Assembly: GCA_035651655.1 (NCBI GenBank) | Contig: DASRFG010000023.1 | Location: 558,001-622,000 of the forward strand | DNA length: 64,000 nucleotides | From: Terriglobales bacterium | GTDB lineage: Bacteria > Acidobacteriota > Terriglobia > Terriglobales > Acidobacteriaceae | Direction of reading: 5' to 3' | Shown: positions 63,570 to 64,000 of the stretch, one piece after another | Layout: each line of letters begins with the position of its first letter | Position numbering within the stretch: the first letter of the stretch is position 1 | Made by a program: the position numbers and the translations under genes | The notes under the pieces: model-generated | The model's database searches: none | Told to the model about the DNA's origin: nothing | Seen by the model: only the letters and a program-made list of their open reading frames with translations

Positions 63570-64000
63570 ATGAAAACGGGAAACCTCGTCGCGCGCACCA
63601 TTCTCCTGACAGCGCTACTCGCTGTTACAGCCGGGGCCGGCTTTGCACAGACAACTTGGCTTCCACCGATCACACCGGCTACCACTTCGCCGAACGGCTT
63701 CCCACATTATGGCGGAGACGGCTCTCAGAGCAGCGCTTATGATGCCGCCCACGACCGCTTGATCGTCTTCGGCGGAGTGAGCCCGTTTGACAACAGTGCG
63801 GTATCGCACGATACCTGGGTGCTCGTTAACGCAAGCGGGGCTGCAGGCATCCCAACCTGGAATAAGCTTCAAACAACTAATGATCCGCCCGGCCGCTTAA
63901 GGCACAGTGCGGTTTACGATCCCGTCACCAATCGGATGATCGTATTCGGAGGAACAACAAATGGCTTTGGCTATGGCCCATTTCTGAATGACGTTTGGAT
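63570..64000 (+). CDS. Secreted Kelch-repeat protein, 5' part only
   Basis: The frame runs off the window end with 143 residues visible. GGAGGG precedes the ATG. A signal peptide (about 1-26, ending GAGFAQ) is followed by Kelch/galactose-oxidase-type blades: SSAYDAAHDRLIVFGGVSPF, DTWVLVNASG, then RLRHSAVYDPVTNRMIVFGG and LNDVW. It is probably an extracellular beta-propeller binding or recognition protein. Confidence 0.85.
   Translation, partial: MKTGNLVARTILLTALLAVTAGAGFAQTTWLPPITPATTSPNGFPHYGGDGSQSSAYDAAHDRLIVFGGVSPFDNSAVSHDTWVLVNASGAAGIPTWNKLQTTNDPPGRLRHSAVYDPVTNRMIVFGGTTNGFGYGPFLNDVW

Overview
The window looks like chromosomal DNA of a soil-type Acidobacteriota (Terriglobia, Koribacter-like). 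This is inferred from gene content, not from a marker-gene search: two Oar-like TonB-dependent receptors with an N-terminal carboxypeptidase-regulatory-like fold, an FG-GAP/UnbV (CRTAC1-type) protein paired with a TPR protein, Ser/Thr-rich secreted proteins, a moderately high GC content, and frequent GTG/TTG starts. No rRNA, tRNA, CRISPR array, phage or insertion sequence was seen. The left end cuts a ThiO-like glycine oxidase and the right end cuts a Kelch-repeat protein.

Layout. 1-8.5 kb: glycine oxidase (partial), M20 dipeptidase, SMC, PurC, CvpA-like protein and a Fis-type regulator. 8.6-14.6 kb: two secreted low-complexity proteins, an NfeD/slipin/SPOR membrane group, and a SUOX-like molybdoenzyme. 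14.7-25.6 kb: signalling genes (a degenerate sigma-like protein, a large hybrid histidine kinase divergent from an HD-GYP response regulator, and a sigma-like protein with a Cys/His motif), a class A beta-lactamase-like protein and a FetAB-type ABC exporter. 25.6-32.4 kb: a peptidoglycan-salvage neighbourhood with a serine hydrolase-NamZ fusion, a second serine hydrolase, a DHp-only membrane protein, MurQ and MurA. 32.4-41 kb: housekeeping genes (rpsO-pnp, msrA, eno-gpmI) and an orphan Flp pilin.

41.1-42.3 kb holds the most notable locus. A thioredoxin-fold redoxin reads in one frame through a TGA codon placed exactly where the first cysteine of its CxxC motif should be. A stem-loop suitable as a bacterial SECIS follows it. 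The simplest biological reading is a selenoprotein with a UxxC active site.

42.3-52 kb is a minus-strand run: sugar/nucleoside permease, ribokinase, secreted nucleoside hydrolase, TonB-dependent receptor, TPR protein and CRTAC1 protein. It looks like a ribonucleoside or ribose scavenging locus, and a LacI-type operator core sits inside a plausible sigma70 promoter at its head. 52.3-59.5 kb carries a Ser/Thr-rich secreted protein, a YjbQ protein, and a group consisting of a PuuB-like amine oxidase, an APC permease and two secreted amidohydrolases. 59.5-64 kb has the second TonB-dependent receptor, with a strong promoter and an overlapping inverted repeat, and the Kelch protein.
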